A stretch of DNA of 50,610 nucleotides, from contig NZ_JAAVSH020000001.1 in the NCBI RefSeq assembly GCF_011947365.2, positions 3,798,431-3,849,040 of the forward strand, written 5' to 3'. The position numbers were made by a program, and so were the translations under genes. Source of the DNA: an endosymbiont of Lamellibrachia barhami (GTDB lineage: Bacteria; Pseudomonadota; Gammaproteobacteria; Chromatiales; Chromatiaceae). Under the pieces are notes generated by a model. It made no database searches and was not told the DNA's origin. It saw only the letters and a list, made by a program, of their open reading frames with translations. Of this stretch, positions 16,958 to 26,074 are shown one piece after another (the first letter of the stretch is position 1; each line of letters opens with the position of its first letter).

Positions 16958-19782
16958 TGCCGGAACCCCAGCAGATCAGTTTTGAGGAGGGCATCAGCCG
17001 CAAAGATCTGAAGACCATCCGGCGGCGCTTCATGAAGCTGCACCGGGAGCGGCTGCGGCGCATCCTCGGAGAACTCAGACCCAGCCAGCAGGAGTTCATC
17101 ACTCTGCTGCCGCTGCTGTTTCATATCAACCATCCGATGCTACCGGGTTTCGTCAACAGCGAATCCCCGGCCGGCATTCCCGATTTTGGCCCCTCGCAGA
17201 AGGCCCTTACCATTGCGCGCAAACTCAGCCGCAGTTTCAGCTATAAGAAGCGGGCACACCGTACTTTTTTGCTGGAGGGTCTCTATCTGATGGGCAGTAC
17301 CGGCACCATCGCCCAGTCCGCCGGCAGTGATTTTGACGTCTGGCTCTGCCACACCCCATCCCTCTCCGACGATCAACGCAGAACCCTGCAGGAGAAGGCT
17401 GAACGGATCGAAAAGGCTGCGGACGAACTGGATCTGGAACTTCACATCTTCCTTATCGATCCGGAAGGTTTCAGGGCCGGCAAAAAGGCCGCCCTCTCCC
17501 GTGAGAGCAGCGGCAGCACCCAACACAGCCTGCTGCTGGAGGAGTTCTATCGCAGCGCCGTGTTGCTGGCGGGACGCTATCCACTCTGGTGGCTGGTACC
17601 CCCTGACCGCGAACTGGACTATAGGAACTACGCTGACAACCTGATCAGTCACCGTTTCGTCAACAACGCAGAACTGCTCGACTTCGGCGGTCTGGATCAG
17701 ACCCCTGCGGACGAATTCTTCGGCGCGGCGCTGTGGCAGCTCTACAAAGGCATCGACTCGCCCTACAAGTCGATCCTCAAGATCTTTCTCATGGAGGCTT
17801 ACAGCCGCGACTTCCCCCATCCTCTGTGGCTGGCGCAGCAGGCCAAGGCCGCCATCTATGCCGGAGAAGACGACCTCAACAAACTCGACGCCTATATCCT
17901 GCTCTACCGCCGGGTTGAAGAGTATCTCATCCAACTCAAGGATGAAGACCGTCTCGAGTTGGCGCGGCGCTGCTTCTACTTCAAGGTCGGCGAGACCCTG
18001 AGCCGGGACAGCAACCTGCAGCACTGGCGCGCCGCCGAGCTGTTCAAGCTGACGCGGGAGTGGGGCTGGAGCCAGACCCAGTTGCAGATACTCGACACCC
18101 GCGCAGACTGGAAGATCGATCAGGTGATCAGGGAGCGCAATGTGCTGGTAGGGGTGCTCTCCCGCAGTTACCGGCTGCTCACCGACTTCGCCCGCACTCA
18201 GGGAGAGCATAGCCGCATCGATCCCATGGAACTCAATCTGCTGGGGCGCAAGCTCTATGCCGCGCTGGATCACCACCCCGGCAAGGTCGACAGCATCAAC
18301 CCCGGCATCTCCAAGGATCTCTCCGAGCCCCACCTCTCGCTGCATCACCGGCGTTCACGGGATGGCAGCCTCGCCTGGATGCTCTACCAGGGCACCGTTG
18401 ATGAAGAGGAGGTTCTGGAGTTCAAACCAATAAAGATCACCCTGAACCTCATTGAGATTCTGCTTTGGAGCCACATCAACCAAGTGTGGAACAAGGACAC
18501 CATCATCAGCCTCTACCCTGCAGAGGACCGCGTCAGCAGAGATGAACTGCTTGCCCTGCATAAGAGTCTGCGTAATCTTTTCCCCAGCGGGAAAACGGCA
18601 TCCGCCTCAATGAAAAACCTGTCACGGCCCGCTTATGCGCGCTCCCTGACACTCTTCATCAATCTTGGCACAGACCCACTGCAACACCTCGCGAAAGAGG
18701 GCAAACAGCTTACCAGCGACCGCCATGACCCGCTCAGTTTTGGCGCCGCCCGCAACAACCTGGTGCTCAATCTCGAAGAGCTGGTGGAGACCAGCTGGGG
18801 TGAACTGCTGATCACCCGCCACGAGGGAGCGGATGGCCTGCTCGATGCCCTTTGTCAAAATCTCAACCTGCAGAGACAGGCCAAAACAACCGCCAGCCGG
18901 ATATCCAGTTACAGCTTCTCCTCCATTCGTGGCAGCCAGATCGCATCACGGGTCACCGAACTCTTCCAACATATCATCGGCCACTTTCAGCAGTCTGAAA
19001 ACCACGAGGGGCGTTTCGCATTCCGTCTGGGACACGAGTTTTACATGGTGCAGCAGAACGACAATGACTTTGCGTGGCGCAGCCTGGAGTCCTTCGAGAG
19101 CCTGCTGGAGGAGTTGGAACAACCACAACAGACGTTCCGTCCCCTGACGTTCGACCCGAAAATTCTTACCAACACCCCCTATCCGACGCTCTTCCAGCAC
19201 AGCAGAAGAGACTTTATCCAGATCTTCTACCAGGTTGGCAGGCAGCAGACGCATATCTATCTGCTCGACGAGCAGGGCGCACTCTTTCAACAGACCCTGC
19301 CCGCTGACAGCCCCAGATTTCTGATGCGGCAGCAACGGCGTTTTCTCAACAGTCTGCAGCAACTACGCTGCCTGATGCCCGGCGGCGAGATCAATCTCTT
19401 CGAAGAGCCCCGGTTTTACGAGCTTAAACAGGCGTCAAACGGCGACTGGCGGGTCGAACCCCGCCGTGTACCCCTGACCCGGCCTGACGACTATATGGAA
19501 CTCTCCCTGGTCACCGACTCCCTCGATGCCACTGCCCGCCCCCACTCCCTGATCTGTGGTGATCAGGAGTTCAGCCGCCTGGAATATGGTGAAGAGATCT
19601 ATACTGCCACCGCCATCCATCTACAGGGCCTGCGTGAGGGCAACCAACGCTACCCTATCTATCTCACCTCCCTGCGACTTGCCGGGATGCAGATGATCGA
19701 GCAACCCCGCACTGTGGAGCTGCTGCAGCTGAAAAAACGTGTCGAGCAGCGTCTCAACCGCGTCCTCGACCTGGCCCCCTGA
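16957..19782 (+). CDS. cyaA: Class I adenylate cyclase
   Basis: A 941-residue enterobacterial-type (class I) adenylate cyclase making cAMP from ATP, longer than E. coli CyaA (848). The catalytic segment is clear: LMGSTGTIAQSAGSDFDVWL (111-130), with the GS motif and paired aspartates D125 and D127 in DFDVW. The class I continuation LEEFYRSAVLLAGRYPLWWL and SPYKSILKIFLMEAYS follows. The C-terminal half is the regulatory region. It starts with GTG overlapping the upstream PAS-GGDEF stop by one base. A CRP target set is not visible in this window. The extra length sits mostly in the C-terminal half; its meaning is unknown. Confidence 0.95.
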   Translation: MPEPQQISFEEGISRKDLKTIRRRFMKLHRERLRRILGELRPSQQEFITLLPLLFHINHPMLPGFVNSESPAGIPDFGPSQKALTIARKLSRSFSYKKRAHRTFLLEGLYLMGSTGTIAQSAGSDFDVWLCHTPSLSDDQRRTLQEKAERIEKAADELDLELHIFLIDPEGFRAGKKAALSRESSGSTQHSLLLEEFYRSAVLLAGRYPLWWLVPPDRELDYRNYADNLISHRFVNNAELLDFGGLDQTPADEFFGAALWQLYKGIDSPYKSILKIFLMEAYSRDFPHPLWLAQQAKAAIYAGEDDLNKLDAYILLYRRVEEYLIQLKDEDRLELARRCFYFKVGETLSRDSNLQHWRAAELFKLTREWGWSQTQLQILDTRADWKIDQVIRERNVLVGVLSRSYRLLTDFARTQGEHSRIDPMELNLLGRKLYAALDHHPGKVDSINPGISKDLSEPHLSLHHRRSRDGSLAWMLYQGTVDEEEVLEFKPIKITLNLIEILLWSHINQVWNKDTIISLYPAEDRVSRDELLALHKSLRNLFPSGKTASASMKNLSRPAYARSLTLFINLGTDPLQHLAKEGKQLTSDRHDPLSFGAARNNLVLNLEELVETSWGELLITRHEGADGLLDALCQNLNLQRQAKTTASRISSYSFSSIRGSQIASRVTELFQHIIGHFQQSENHEGRFAFRLGHEFYMVQQNDNDFAWRSLESFESLLEELEQPQQTFRPLTFDPKILTNTPYPTLFQHSRRDFIQIFYQVGRQQTHIYLLDEQGALFQQTLPADSPRFLMRQQRRFLNSLQQLRCLMPGGEINLFEEPRFYELKQASNGDWRVEPRRVPLTRPDDYMELSLVTDSLDATARPHSLICGDQEFSRLEYGEEIYTATAIHLQGLREGNQRYPIYLTSLRLAGMQMIEQPRTVELLQLKKRVEQRLNRVLDLAP

Positions 19783-19829
19783 CCTACCCGATCGGAAACG
19801 CTATACTTGCTGTTCTTCCCCATTTTTTT

Positions 19830-19904
19830 GGGGTCGGAGTCAAATGTGCCGGATTTCACCATACTGTAAGTCGCGGTGCTCCGAACAAATTTGACTCCGA
19901 CCCC
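19830..19904. repeat. Long inverted repeat with GGGGTCGGAGTC arms
   Basis: The 16-base arms GGGGTCGGAGTCAAAT (19830-19845) and ATTTGACTCCGACCCC (19889-19904) are perfectly complementary and enclose 43 bases. It lies between cyaA and lptM. A second copy is at 22643-22711 and a single arm at 38320-38331. Such elements are commonly mobilised by REP-associated (RAYT) transposases, none of which is present here. Confidence 0.88.
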
Positions 19905-19930
19905 TGCGCAATAATTTATTGAGTACCACT

Positions 19931-20080
19931 ATGACCTGTTGGCCTAGATATCTCCTATGGCTGGTAATCGCCGTGCTTGGCAGCGGCAACCTGCTCAGCG
20001 CCTGCGGCCAGAAAGGCCCCCTCTATCTGCCTCCGTCTGATGAGACGGTGGATCAACAGGTCAAAGAGAAGAAGCGATAA
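19931..20080 (+). CDS. lptM: LPS-assembly lipoprotein LptM (YifL/LppL)
   Basis: A 49-residue lipoprotein. A hydrophobic signal segment (YLLWLVIAVLGSGNLL) ends in the lipobox LSAC, and the mature protein begins CGQKGPLYLPP, the family signature. In E. coli LptM helps the LptD/LptE translocon mature. It is followed after ten bases by dapF. In many gammaproteobacteria lysA sits between the two; it is absent here. Confidence 0.9.
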   Translation: MTCWPRYLLWLVIAVLGSGNLLSACGQKGPLYLPPSDETVDQQVKEKKR

Positions 20081-20090
20081 GCCCGTTCTC

Positions 20091-20921
20091 ATGCAACTCG
20101 CGTTCACCAAAATGCACGGCCTCGGCAACGACTTCGTCGTGATCGACGCCATCAGTCAGCAGGTCGAATTCACACAGCGGCAACTACGCTTCATTGCCGA
20201 CCGGCGATTTGGCATCGGCTGCGACCAGATTCTGCTGGTGGAATCCCCCCAGGACGAGGCGACCGATTTCCACTATCGTATCTTCAATCCAGACGGATCA
20301 GAGGTGGAACAGTGCGGCAATGGCGCCCGCTGTTTCGCCCACTTCGTCCGTGACAAAGGACTCAGTAGCAAGAATGAGATTCCTGTCGGCACCGCAGCAG
20401 GAGAGATTCTGCTCAAACATCTGCCCGATGGAATGGTGCAGGTGAACATGGGGCGGCCGCAGCTGAGTCCTGCCAAGATCCCTTTTCAAGCAGAGAGACA
20501 GGCCACCACCTACGACCTCGAAGTTGGGGAAGAGAGACTCACCATCGCAGCCGTCTCCATGGGAAACCCCCATGCGGTGGTCCAGGTCGATTCAGTGGCG
20601 CAGGCCCAGGTTCAACGGCTGGGTCCCCTGATCGAGCGCCATGCCCGCTTCCCCAACCGTGTCAATGCCGGTTTCATGGAGGTCGTCAACCCGGACCACA
20701 TCAAGTTGCGGGTTTTTGAGCGCGGCGCCGGCGAAACCCTGGCCTGCGGGACCGGCGCCTGCGCCGCAGTGGTGGCCGGACGCATTCAGGGATTGCTGAA
20801 TCCGCAGGTGCGGGTCAGCCTCCCCGGCGGCGATCTTGTGGTAGAGTGGTGGAAAGAGAGTGAACCGGTACTGATGAGCGGGCCGGCGGCCACGGTTTTC
20901 GAAGGTAGAATCGAACTATGA
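20091..20921 (+). CDS. dapF: Diaminopimelate epimerase
   Basis: A 276-residue epimerase converting LL- to meso-diaminopimelate for lysine and peptidoglycan. The two catalytic cysteines are visible in QCGNGARCF and ETLACGTGACAA. The start MQLAFTKMHGLGNDFVVID is the standard family N-terminus, which fixes the ATG at 20091 although the frame is open further upstream across lptM. It overlaps the DUF484 gene by four bases, so dapF, DUF484 and probably xerC form an operon. Confidence 0.96.
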   Translation: MQLAFTKMHGLGNDFVVIDAISQQVEFTQRQLRFIADRRFGIGCDQILLVESPQDEATDFHYRIFNPDGSEVEQCGNGARCFAHFVRDKGLSSKNEIPVGTAAGEILLKHLPDGMVQVNMGRPQLSPAKIPFQAERQATTYDLEVGEERLTIAAVSMGNPHAVVQVDSVAQAQVQRLGPLIERHARFPNRVNAGFMEVVNPDHIKLRVFERGAGETLACGTGACAAVVAGRIQGLLNPQVRVSLPGGDLVVEWWKESEPVLMSGPAATVFEGRIEL

Positions 20922-21616
20922 GTCAACATGCTTCAGAGTCAGACAATACCAGCCTGGAGGAGCGGGAGGCGCAGATCGCCCGGTACCTGAGCGATCATCC
21001 CGACTTCTTCGAGCACCATCCAGCGCTGCTGCGCAACCTGCAGATCCCCCACGAAAGCGGCGCGGCAGTCTCTCTCATCGAGCGCCAGGTGGAGAGCCTC
21101 CGGGAACAGGTGCATCACTACCAGTCACATCTGGAGGAGCTGGTGGACGTGGCCAGGGAGAACGAGGCGCTGCAGGAGCGCATGCATCGCCTCACTCTGG
21201 CGCTCATCGACGCAGCTTCTTTCGATGAGGTCATGAACGCCCTGGAGGATGAACTGCACGACGACTTCAAGGCAGACGCCGTGGAACTGAGGCTCTTCTC
21301 CAACAATCACCTCGAAGACCATCTGCTCGACGACAAACCTGAACACATCGCCACCTTCGAGCAGTTTTTCGCCGAAAGCGTACCCGTCTGCGGTCCCCTG
21401 CAGCCCGCCCAGCTCAATTTCATCTTCGGCACTGAAGGGGATGAGATCGCCTCCACTGCACTGATCCCACTGAAAAATGATGGGGTACTGGGTCTGCTCG
21501 CCATCGGCAGCCGGGATCCCAAGCGGTTTGCAGCCCACCAGGGCACAGAGTTCCTGATGCGGCTTGGAGAGGTCATTGGCCGCACCCTGCAGGCAGTCTC
21601 GCTGCCCGGCATCTAG
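20918..21616 (+). CDS. DUF484 family protein
   Basis: A 232-residue DUF484 protein (related to GAF folds). The N-terminus EAQIARYLSDHPDFFEHHPALL is the family hallmark. A coiled coil (about 50-90) follows and then a GAF-like domain with STALIPLKNDGVLGLLAIGS and DPKRFAAHQGTEFLMRLGE. The family occurs next to dapF and xerC across gammaproteobacteria; its role is unknown. It overlaps dapF by four bases and precedes xerC by about 100 bases that hold a palindromic repeat. Confidence 0.92.
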   Translation: MSQHASESDNTSLEEREAQIARYLSDHPDFFEHHPALLRNLQIPHESGAAVSLIERQVESLREQVHHYQSHLEELVDVARENEALQERMHRLTLALIDAASFDEVMNALEDELHDDFKADAVELRLFSNNHLEDHLLDDKPEHIATFEQFFAESVPVCGPLQPAQLNFIFGTEGDEIASTALIPLKNDGVLGLLAIGSRDPKRFAAHQGTEFLMRLGEVIGRTLQAVSLPGI

Positions 21617-21617
21617 G

Positions 21618-21687
21618 CAGGCTGTGGTGAAGCATGAACCGCTTCAATCGCGAACGATACGGTTCGCAAGCTCACCGGCATCCTACA
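21618..21687. repeat. GGATG-type imperfect palindrome
   Basis: An imperfect inverted repeat between DUF484 and xerC: GCTGTGGTGAAGC and GAACCGCTTC on the left, GATACGGTTCGC and CTCACCGGCATCCTAC on the right. Related to the copies at 1031 and 25267. Confidence 0.45.
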
Positions 21688-21718
21688 CAAATCAACTGTC
21701 ATCGCGACAGGTTACGGA

Positions 21719-22633
21719 ATGTCTCATATGCCACCACCCGACGATCCGCAGGAGTGGGTAGAGCGTTTTCTTGGCCACCTGCGTCTCGAACGCCGCCTCT
21801 CCCCCCGCACACTGGAGAGCTACGCCCGGGATCTCAACCAAGCCACCCATTGGCTGGAAACAGAAAAGATCACTGCCTGGCAACAACTTGACCAGCACCA
21901 GGTCAGAAGTTATATCGCCCGACGCCACCGTCAGGGGCTGGACCCCAAGAGCCTGCAGCGGGAACTCTCCAGCCTGCGCAGCCTGTTCCGTTACCTGTTA
22001 CGGGAAGGTGTTGCCGCGGCCAATCCAGCGCTGGGGGTCCGCGCCCCCAAGGTTCGGCGCAAACTGCCGGTCACCCTTGATGCGGACCAGATCAGCCATC
22101 TGCTCGATATCCGGGACGACGACCCCGTTGCCATCCGGGATCTGACAATCATGGAACTCTTTTACTCCTCCGGTCTGCGTCTGGCAGAGTTGATCAGCCT
22201 CAACCTCGGCGATATCGATATTGACGACGCCATGGTGGAGGTCACCGGCAAGGGCGCCAAGACCCGTCGGGTTCCCGTCGGGCGAAAAGCGCTGGCAGCA
22301 CTCCACCGCTGGCTCGCGGTGCGGAGCCAACTTTCCGCTGCCGGAGAGAGTGCCCTGTTTGTCGGGGTACGGGGCAAACGCATCAGCCGCTCCACCATCC
22401 AGCAACGTCTGCGGCACTGGTCCATCGAACAGGGGGTACCCAGAAACGTCCACCCCCATCTGCTGCGCCACTCCTTCGCCAGCCACCTGCTGGAATCCTC
22501 CGGCGACCTGCGGGCGGTGCAGGAGCTGCTGGGTCACGCAGACATCGGCACCACCCAAATCTACACCCATCTCGACTTCCAGCATCTTGCAGAGGTCTAT
22601 GACAAAGCCCATCCCCGCGCCCGCAAGAAATGA
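21719..22633 (+). CDS. xerC: Tyrosine recombinase XerC
   Basis: A 304-residue site-specific recombinase that with XerD resolves chromosome dimers at dif. The N-terminal core-binding domain (FLGHLRLERRLSPRTLESYARDL) is followed by the catalytic domain. The conserved R-K-H-R-H-Y set is present: Arg in SSGLRLAELISL, His and Arg in HLLRHSFASHLL, His in LLGHADIGTT and the nucleophile Tyr in QIYTHLDFQHL. Its place after dapF-DUF484 is the conserved xerC neighbourhood, separating it from xerD. The HAD-hydrolase gene that often follows is missing; hslV comes instead. Confidence 0.95.
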   Translation: MSHMPPPDDPQEWVERFLGHLRLERRLSPRTLESYARDLNQATHWLETEKITAWQQLDQHQVRSYIARRHRQGLDPKSLQRELSSLRSLFRYLLREGVAAANPALGVRAPKVRRKLPVTLDADQISHLLDIRDDDPVAIRDLTIMELFYSSGLRLAELISLNLGDIDIDDAMVEVTGKGAKTRRVPVGRKALAALHRWLAVRSQLSAAGESALFVGVRGKRISRSTIQQRLRHWSIEQGVPRNVHPHLLRHSFASHLLESSGDLRAVQELLGHADIGTTQIYTHLDFQHLAEVYDKAHPRARKK

Positions 22634-22642
22634 TGCCGGCAG

Positions 22643-22711
22643 GGGGTCGGAGTCAAACCGGGCGCGACAATAATCGATCAGTGCAAGACAGGGCGGTTTG
22701 ACTCCGACCCC
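22643..22711. repeat. Long inverted repeat with GGGGTCGGAGTC arms (copy 2)
   Basis: The 18-base arms GGGGTCGGAGTCAAACCG and CGGTTTGACTCCGACCCC are perfectly complementary and enclose 33 bases, between xerC and hslV. Compared with copy 1, the inner ends of both arms differ together, so pairing is kept. Confidence 0.88.
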
Positions 22712-22769
22712 TGCGTGAAAATTCAGGTACAATCTCCCTTTTGTAGTAACAGTGCGGATCTCCGTAACA

Positions 22770-23309
22770 ATGTTTAAAGGCACGACAATCCTCTCAGTGC
22801 GCCGTAACGGCAAGGTGGTGATCGGCGGAGACGGCCAGGTCTCCCTCGGCAACACAGTGATGAAAGGCAACGCCCGCAAGGTGCGCCGCCTCTACAAAGG
22901 CGGCGTGATTGCCGGCTTTGCTGGCGCCACGGCAGACGCCTTCACCCTCTTTGAGCGCTTCGAGGGCAAGCTGGAAAAACATCATGGAAACCTGACCCGG
23001 GCGGCCGTTGAACTGGCAAAAGACTGGCGCACCGAACGCTCCCTGCGACGTCTGGAAGCACTGCTTTGTGTCGCTGACGCCAAGGCATCCCTGATTATCT
23101 CCGGCACCGGCGATGTGATCGAGCCGGAAAACAGTCTTATGGCGATCGGCTCCGGCGGCGCTTTTGCCCAGGCGGCTGCCCGCGCCCTGCTGGAGAATAC
23201 CGAACTAGGCGCTGCGGAGGTGGTAAACAAAGGCCTCTCCATCGCGGCAGATATCTGCATCTATACCAACCACAACATCGTTCTTGAAGAACTCGACTGC
23301 GAGCAATAA
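22770..23309 (+). CDS. hslV: ATP-dependent protease subunit HslV
   Basis: A 179-residue proteasome-like peptidase that forms double hexamers driven by HslU. The catalytic N-terminal threonine follows a short propeptide: MFKG then [20 protein letters not shown]. Lys and Gly residues of the active site are in [20 protein letters not shown], and the sodium-site region [15 protein letters not shown] is intact. I chose the ATG at 22770 over an in-frame GTG at 22752 because the propeptide is normally only a few residues. It precedes hslU by eight bases; the two form the usual operon. No consensus heat-shock promoter was recognised upstream, where a large inverted repeat sits. Confidence 0.95.
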   Translation: MFKGTTILSVRRNGKVVIGGDGQVSLGNTVMKGNARKVRRLYKGGVIAGFAGATADAFTLFERFEGKLEKHHGNLTRAAVELAKDWRTERSLRRLEALLCVADAKASLIISGTGDVIEPENSLMAIGSGGAFAQAAARALLENTELGAAEVVNKGLSIAADICIYTNHNIVLEELDCEQ

Positions 23310-23317
23310 CCGTTATC

Positions 23318-24658
23318 ATGTCGGAAATCACTCCCCAGCAGATCGTCGCTGAACTCGACAAACACATTATCGGCCAGGCGGAAGCCAAACGGGCCGTGGC
23401 CATTGCCCTGCGTAACCGCTGGCGGCGATCCCAGGTGCCTGAGGATCTGCGTAACGAGATCACCCCAAAAAACATCCTCATGATCGGCCCCACCGGCGTG
23501 GGCAAGACCGAGATCGCCCGCCGTCTGGCAAATCTGGCAAACGCCCCATTCATAAAGGTCGAGGCGACAAAATTTACTGAGGTTGGTTACGTTGGACGCG
23601 AAGTTGACTCCATCATTCGCGATCTTGCCGATTCCGCGGTAAAAATGGTACGCGAAACCGAGATGGAAAAAGAGGCGGACGCCGCCCACCACGCCGCAGA
23701 AGAGCGCATTCTCGACGCCCTGCTGCCCGCTCCCAAGTCGAGTGACTGGGGTGATGACAACGACTCCGACGGCGGCATCTCCAGCACCACCCGTGAACGA
23801 TTCCGGCACAAGATCCGTAGCGGCGAAATGGATGATAAGGAGATAGAGATCGAGGTCAACGCCTCGCCCATGGGGGTTGAGATCATGGCGCCACCCGGTA
23901 TGGAGGAGATGACCAATCAACTGCAGGGCATGTTCTCCAACATGAGTTCCGGCCGCACCCGGCGGCGCAAACTGCGCATCAAGGACGCCTTCAAGATATT
24001 GCAGGACGAAGAGGCGCAGAAGCGGATCAACGAAGAGGATCTCAAACTGCGCGCCCTCGACACGGTGGAACAACAGGGCATAGTCTTTATCGACGAACTG
24101 GACAAGGTGGCCAGCCGCTCCGACCATGGCGGCGCCGATGTCTCCCGTGAGGGGGTGCAACGCGACCTGCTGCCACTGGTGGAAGGATGCACCGTCTCCA
24201 CCAAACACGGCATGGTGAAGACCGACCACATCCTCTTTATCGCCTCAGGCGCCTTCCATCTCTCCAAGCCCTCCGACCTGATCCCGGAACTGCAGGGACG
24301 TCTGCCGATCCGCGTGGAACTGGGAGCTTTGAGCACCGAAGACTTCACCCGCATACTGACCGAACCGGACGCCTCACTGACCGAGCAATACCAAGCACTG
24401 ATGGCCACCGAGCAGGTGAAGCTGGAGTTCACCCCGGACGGCATTCAACGCATCGCCGAGACCGCATGGCAGGTCAATGAGCGTACCGAAAATATCGGCG
24501 CACGACGCCTGCACACGGTGATGGAACGCCTGCTGGAGACGATCTCCTTCGAAGCGACCGAGCATACCGGTGAGCACTTTACTGTCGACGCGGCCTATGT
24601 TGATGCACATCTGGCAGAACTTGCGGCGGACGATGACCTGAGTCAGTACATCCTCTAA
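23318..24658 (+). CDS. hslU: ATP-dependent protease ATPase subunit HslU
   Basis: A 446-residue AAA+ unfoldase partner of HslV (E. coli HslU 443). Visible features are [20 protein letters not shown] at the start, Walker [15 protein letters not shown], the pore motif region GYVGREVDS, an inserted I-domain (about 110-240), Walker [12 protein letters not shown], sensor [12 protein letters not shown] and the C-terminal DLSQYIL tail that docks into HslV. The gene lies eight bases after hslV. A palindromic repeat and 228 bases separate it from the DUF971 gene. Confidence 0.97.
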   Translation: MSEITPQQIVAELDKHIIGQAEAKRAVAIALRNRWRRSQVPEDLRNEITPKNILMIGPTGVGKTEIARRLANLANAPFIKVEATKFTEVGYVGREVDSIIRDLADSAVKMVRETEMEKEADAAHHAAEERILDALLPAPKSSDWGDDNDSDGGISSTTRERFRHKIRSGEMDDKEIEIEVNASPMGVEIMAPPGMEEMTNQLQGMFSNMSSGRTRRRKLRIKDAFKILQDEEAQKRINEEDLKLRALDTVEQQGIVFIDELDKVASRSDHGGADVSREGVQRDLLPLVEGCTVSTKHGMVKTDHILFIASGAFHLSKPSDLIPELQGRLPIRVELGALSTEDFTRILTEPDASLTEQYQALMATEQVKLEFTPDGIQRIAETAWQVNERTENIGARRLHTVMERLLETISFEATEHTGEHFTVDAAYVDAHLAELAADDDLSQYIL

Positions 24659-24697
24659 AAGCCCATGCTGAATGCCGCTGCGAAACAGAGACCGGGT

Positions 24698-24723
24698 GCC
24701 GGTTCCGCTGCGCTTGAACCGGC
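24698..24723. repeat. 26-nt palindromic element, GCCGGTTC stem
   Basis: Arms GCCGGTTC and GAACCGGC around CGCTGCGCTT, between hslU and the DUF971 gene. It combines the second stem type with the core of the first. Confidence 0.85.
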
Positions 24724-24885
24724 CGACTCCAGAACAGACTGCATGAGCATCCAGAACGCAGTAACCCAGCAATTAATTAAGATTGTAGATCAAAGGATGC
24801 ACCAACCCGCTTTGCTGCCGGGTTTCTGCCGTCAGGCAACGGCATAAAATTGCATCTTTAAATCAAGTTTAGAGAGAGAAGCGAG

Positions 24886-25254
24886 ATGTCCCATCCCAAT
24901 CCCACCGAGATCCATCTGCACCGTCAGTCCAAGATCCTTGAGATAACCTTCGACGACGGCAACAAATTTGCCCTTCCGGCAGAGTATCTGCGAGTCTTCT
25001 CCCCCTCCGCCGAAGTACAGGGTCACGGGCCGGGCCAGGAGGTCTTGCAGACCGGCAAGGAAGAGGTGAACATTCTCCATATCGACCCTGTGGGAAATTA
25101 TGCCGTCTGCCTCCATTTCGACGACGAACACAACACCGGCATCTACTCCTGGGAAACCCTCTACAAACTGGGGGCCAACCAAAATGCCAACTGGAAGGGT
25201 TACCTGGCAAGGCTTGAAGCCGCGGGTTATCAACGTAAATCGCTGGCAAACTGA
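24886..25254 (+). CDS. DUF971 protein
   Basis: A 122-residue protein of the DUF971 family, the stand-alone form of the N-terminal domain of gamma-butyrobetaine hydroxylase. The motifs [36 protein letters not shown] and [20 protein letters not shown] are typical. The cysteine and histidine pattern that binds zinc in some homologues is incomplete here. It usually sits between hslU and ubiE in gammaproteobacteria, as here; a role in iron-sulfur or Apd1-like carrier function has been suggested for relatives but is not settled. Confidence 0.9.
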   Translation: MSHPNPTEIHLHRQSKILEITFDDGNKFALPAEYLRVFSPSAEVQGHGPGQEVLQTGKEEVNILHIDPVGNYAVCLHFDDEHNTGIYSWETLYKLGANQNANWKGYLARLEAAGYQRKSLAN

Positions 25255-25266
25255 GAAAAACCACGA

Positions 25267-25300
25267 TGTGGGATGTGGTGAGGTACGAACCGCATCCTAC
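25267..25300. repeat. GGATGTGGT/ACCGCATCC palindrome upstream of ubiE
   Basis: GTGGGATGTGGT and ACCGCATCCTAC form an imperfect hairpin with a GAGGTACG loop region, 19 bases before the ubiE start. Same family as the elements at 1031 and 21618. On an mRNA it would lie close to the ubiE ribosome binding site. Confidence 0.6.
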
Positions 25301-25318
25301 GCAACAGGCATACGCAAC

Positions 25319-26068
25319 ATGAGTGACGACAAGACCACACATTTCGGCTATGAAGAGGTGAATGTCGAAGAGAAGGCGGGGCGGGTGCGCGCCGTCTTCG
25401 ATTCGGTCGCCAACAAGTATGACCTGATGAATGACCTGATGTCCTTCGGGGTCCATCGCCTGTGGAAGCGTCACACTATTGAGCTCTCCGGCGTGCGCAG
25501 CGGCAATCGGGTACTCGATCTCGCCGCCGGCACCGGTGACCTCTCCGCCCGCTTCAGCGGACTGGTGGGACCTGCTGGACAGGTGGTCTTTACCGACATC
25601 AATGCCGCCATGCTGGAGCAGGGCCGTGAGCGCATGCTGGACGAGGGGCGTGTCGGCAACCTGCATTACGCCCAGGTCGACGCCCAATATCTGCCCTTCC
25701 CCGACAACCACTTCGACTGCGTTACCATCGCTTTCGGGCTGCGCAACGTCACCGACAAACAGAAGGCGCTGGACGCCATCTTCAGAGTTATCCGCCCCGG
25801 CGGTCGCATGCTGGTGCTGGAGTTCTCCAAGCCGACCATCAAGCCGCTGGAGAAGATCTACGACTTCTACTCCTTCTCCCTGCTGCCCAAGATAGGCAAG
25901 CTGGTAACCAACGACGAGGATAGCTACCGCTATCTGGCGGAGTCGATTCGCATGCATCCCGACCAGGAGACCCTGAAGGGGATGATGGAACATGCCGGTT
26001 TCGAGCGGTGCGACTACTTCAACGAGACCGGCGGCGTGGTGGCGATCCATCGGGGTTATAAGCTTTGA
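25319..26068 (+). CDS. ubiE: Ubiquinone/menaquinone C-methyltransferase UbiE
   Basis: A 249-residue SAM-dependent methyltransferase (E. coli UbiE 251) that methylates the benzoquinone or naphthoquinone ring at carbon. Motif [13 protein letters not shown], the UbiE signature [17 protein letters not shown] and [12 protein letters not shown] are all present. The start [14 protein letters not shown] matches the family; the frame is open further upstream but that part overlaps DUF971. It is followed after six bases by ubiJ and then ubiB, the standard ubiE-ubiJ-ubiB operon. Confidence 0.96.
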   Translation: MSDDKTTHFGYEEVNVEEKAGRVRAVFDSVANKYDLMNDLMSFGVHRLWKRHTIELSGVRSGNRVLDLAAGTGDLSARFSGLVGPAGQVVFTDINAAMLEQGRERMLDEGRVGNLHYAQVDAQYLPFPDNHFDCVTIAFGLRNVTDKQKALDAIFRVIRPGGRMLVLEFSKPTIKPLEKIYDFYSFSLLPKIGKLVTNDEDSYRYLAESIRMHPDQETLKGMMEHAGFERCDYFNETGGVVAIHRGYKL

Positions 26069-26074
26069 TCGAAC

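Noticed and set aside
17140-18348. 402-codon open frame opposite cyaA
   Set aside because: Lies fully within cyaA on the other strand; no motif, and codon pattern fits a shadow frame.
22698-22733. TTGACT...TACAAT as a sigma-70 promoter of hslV
   Set aside because: The spacing of 24 bases is too long and the TTGACT belongs to the inverted repeat; no sigma-32 consensus is seen either.
24665-24847. 60-codon frame between hslU and the DUF971 gene
   Set aside because: It runs across a palindromic repeat and has no ribosome binding site or protein-like composition.
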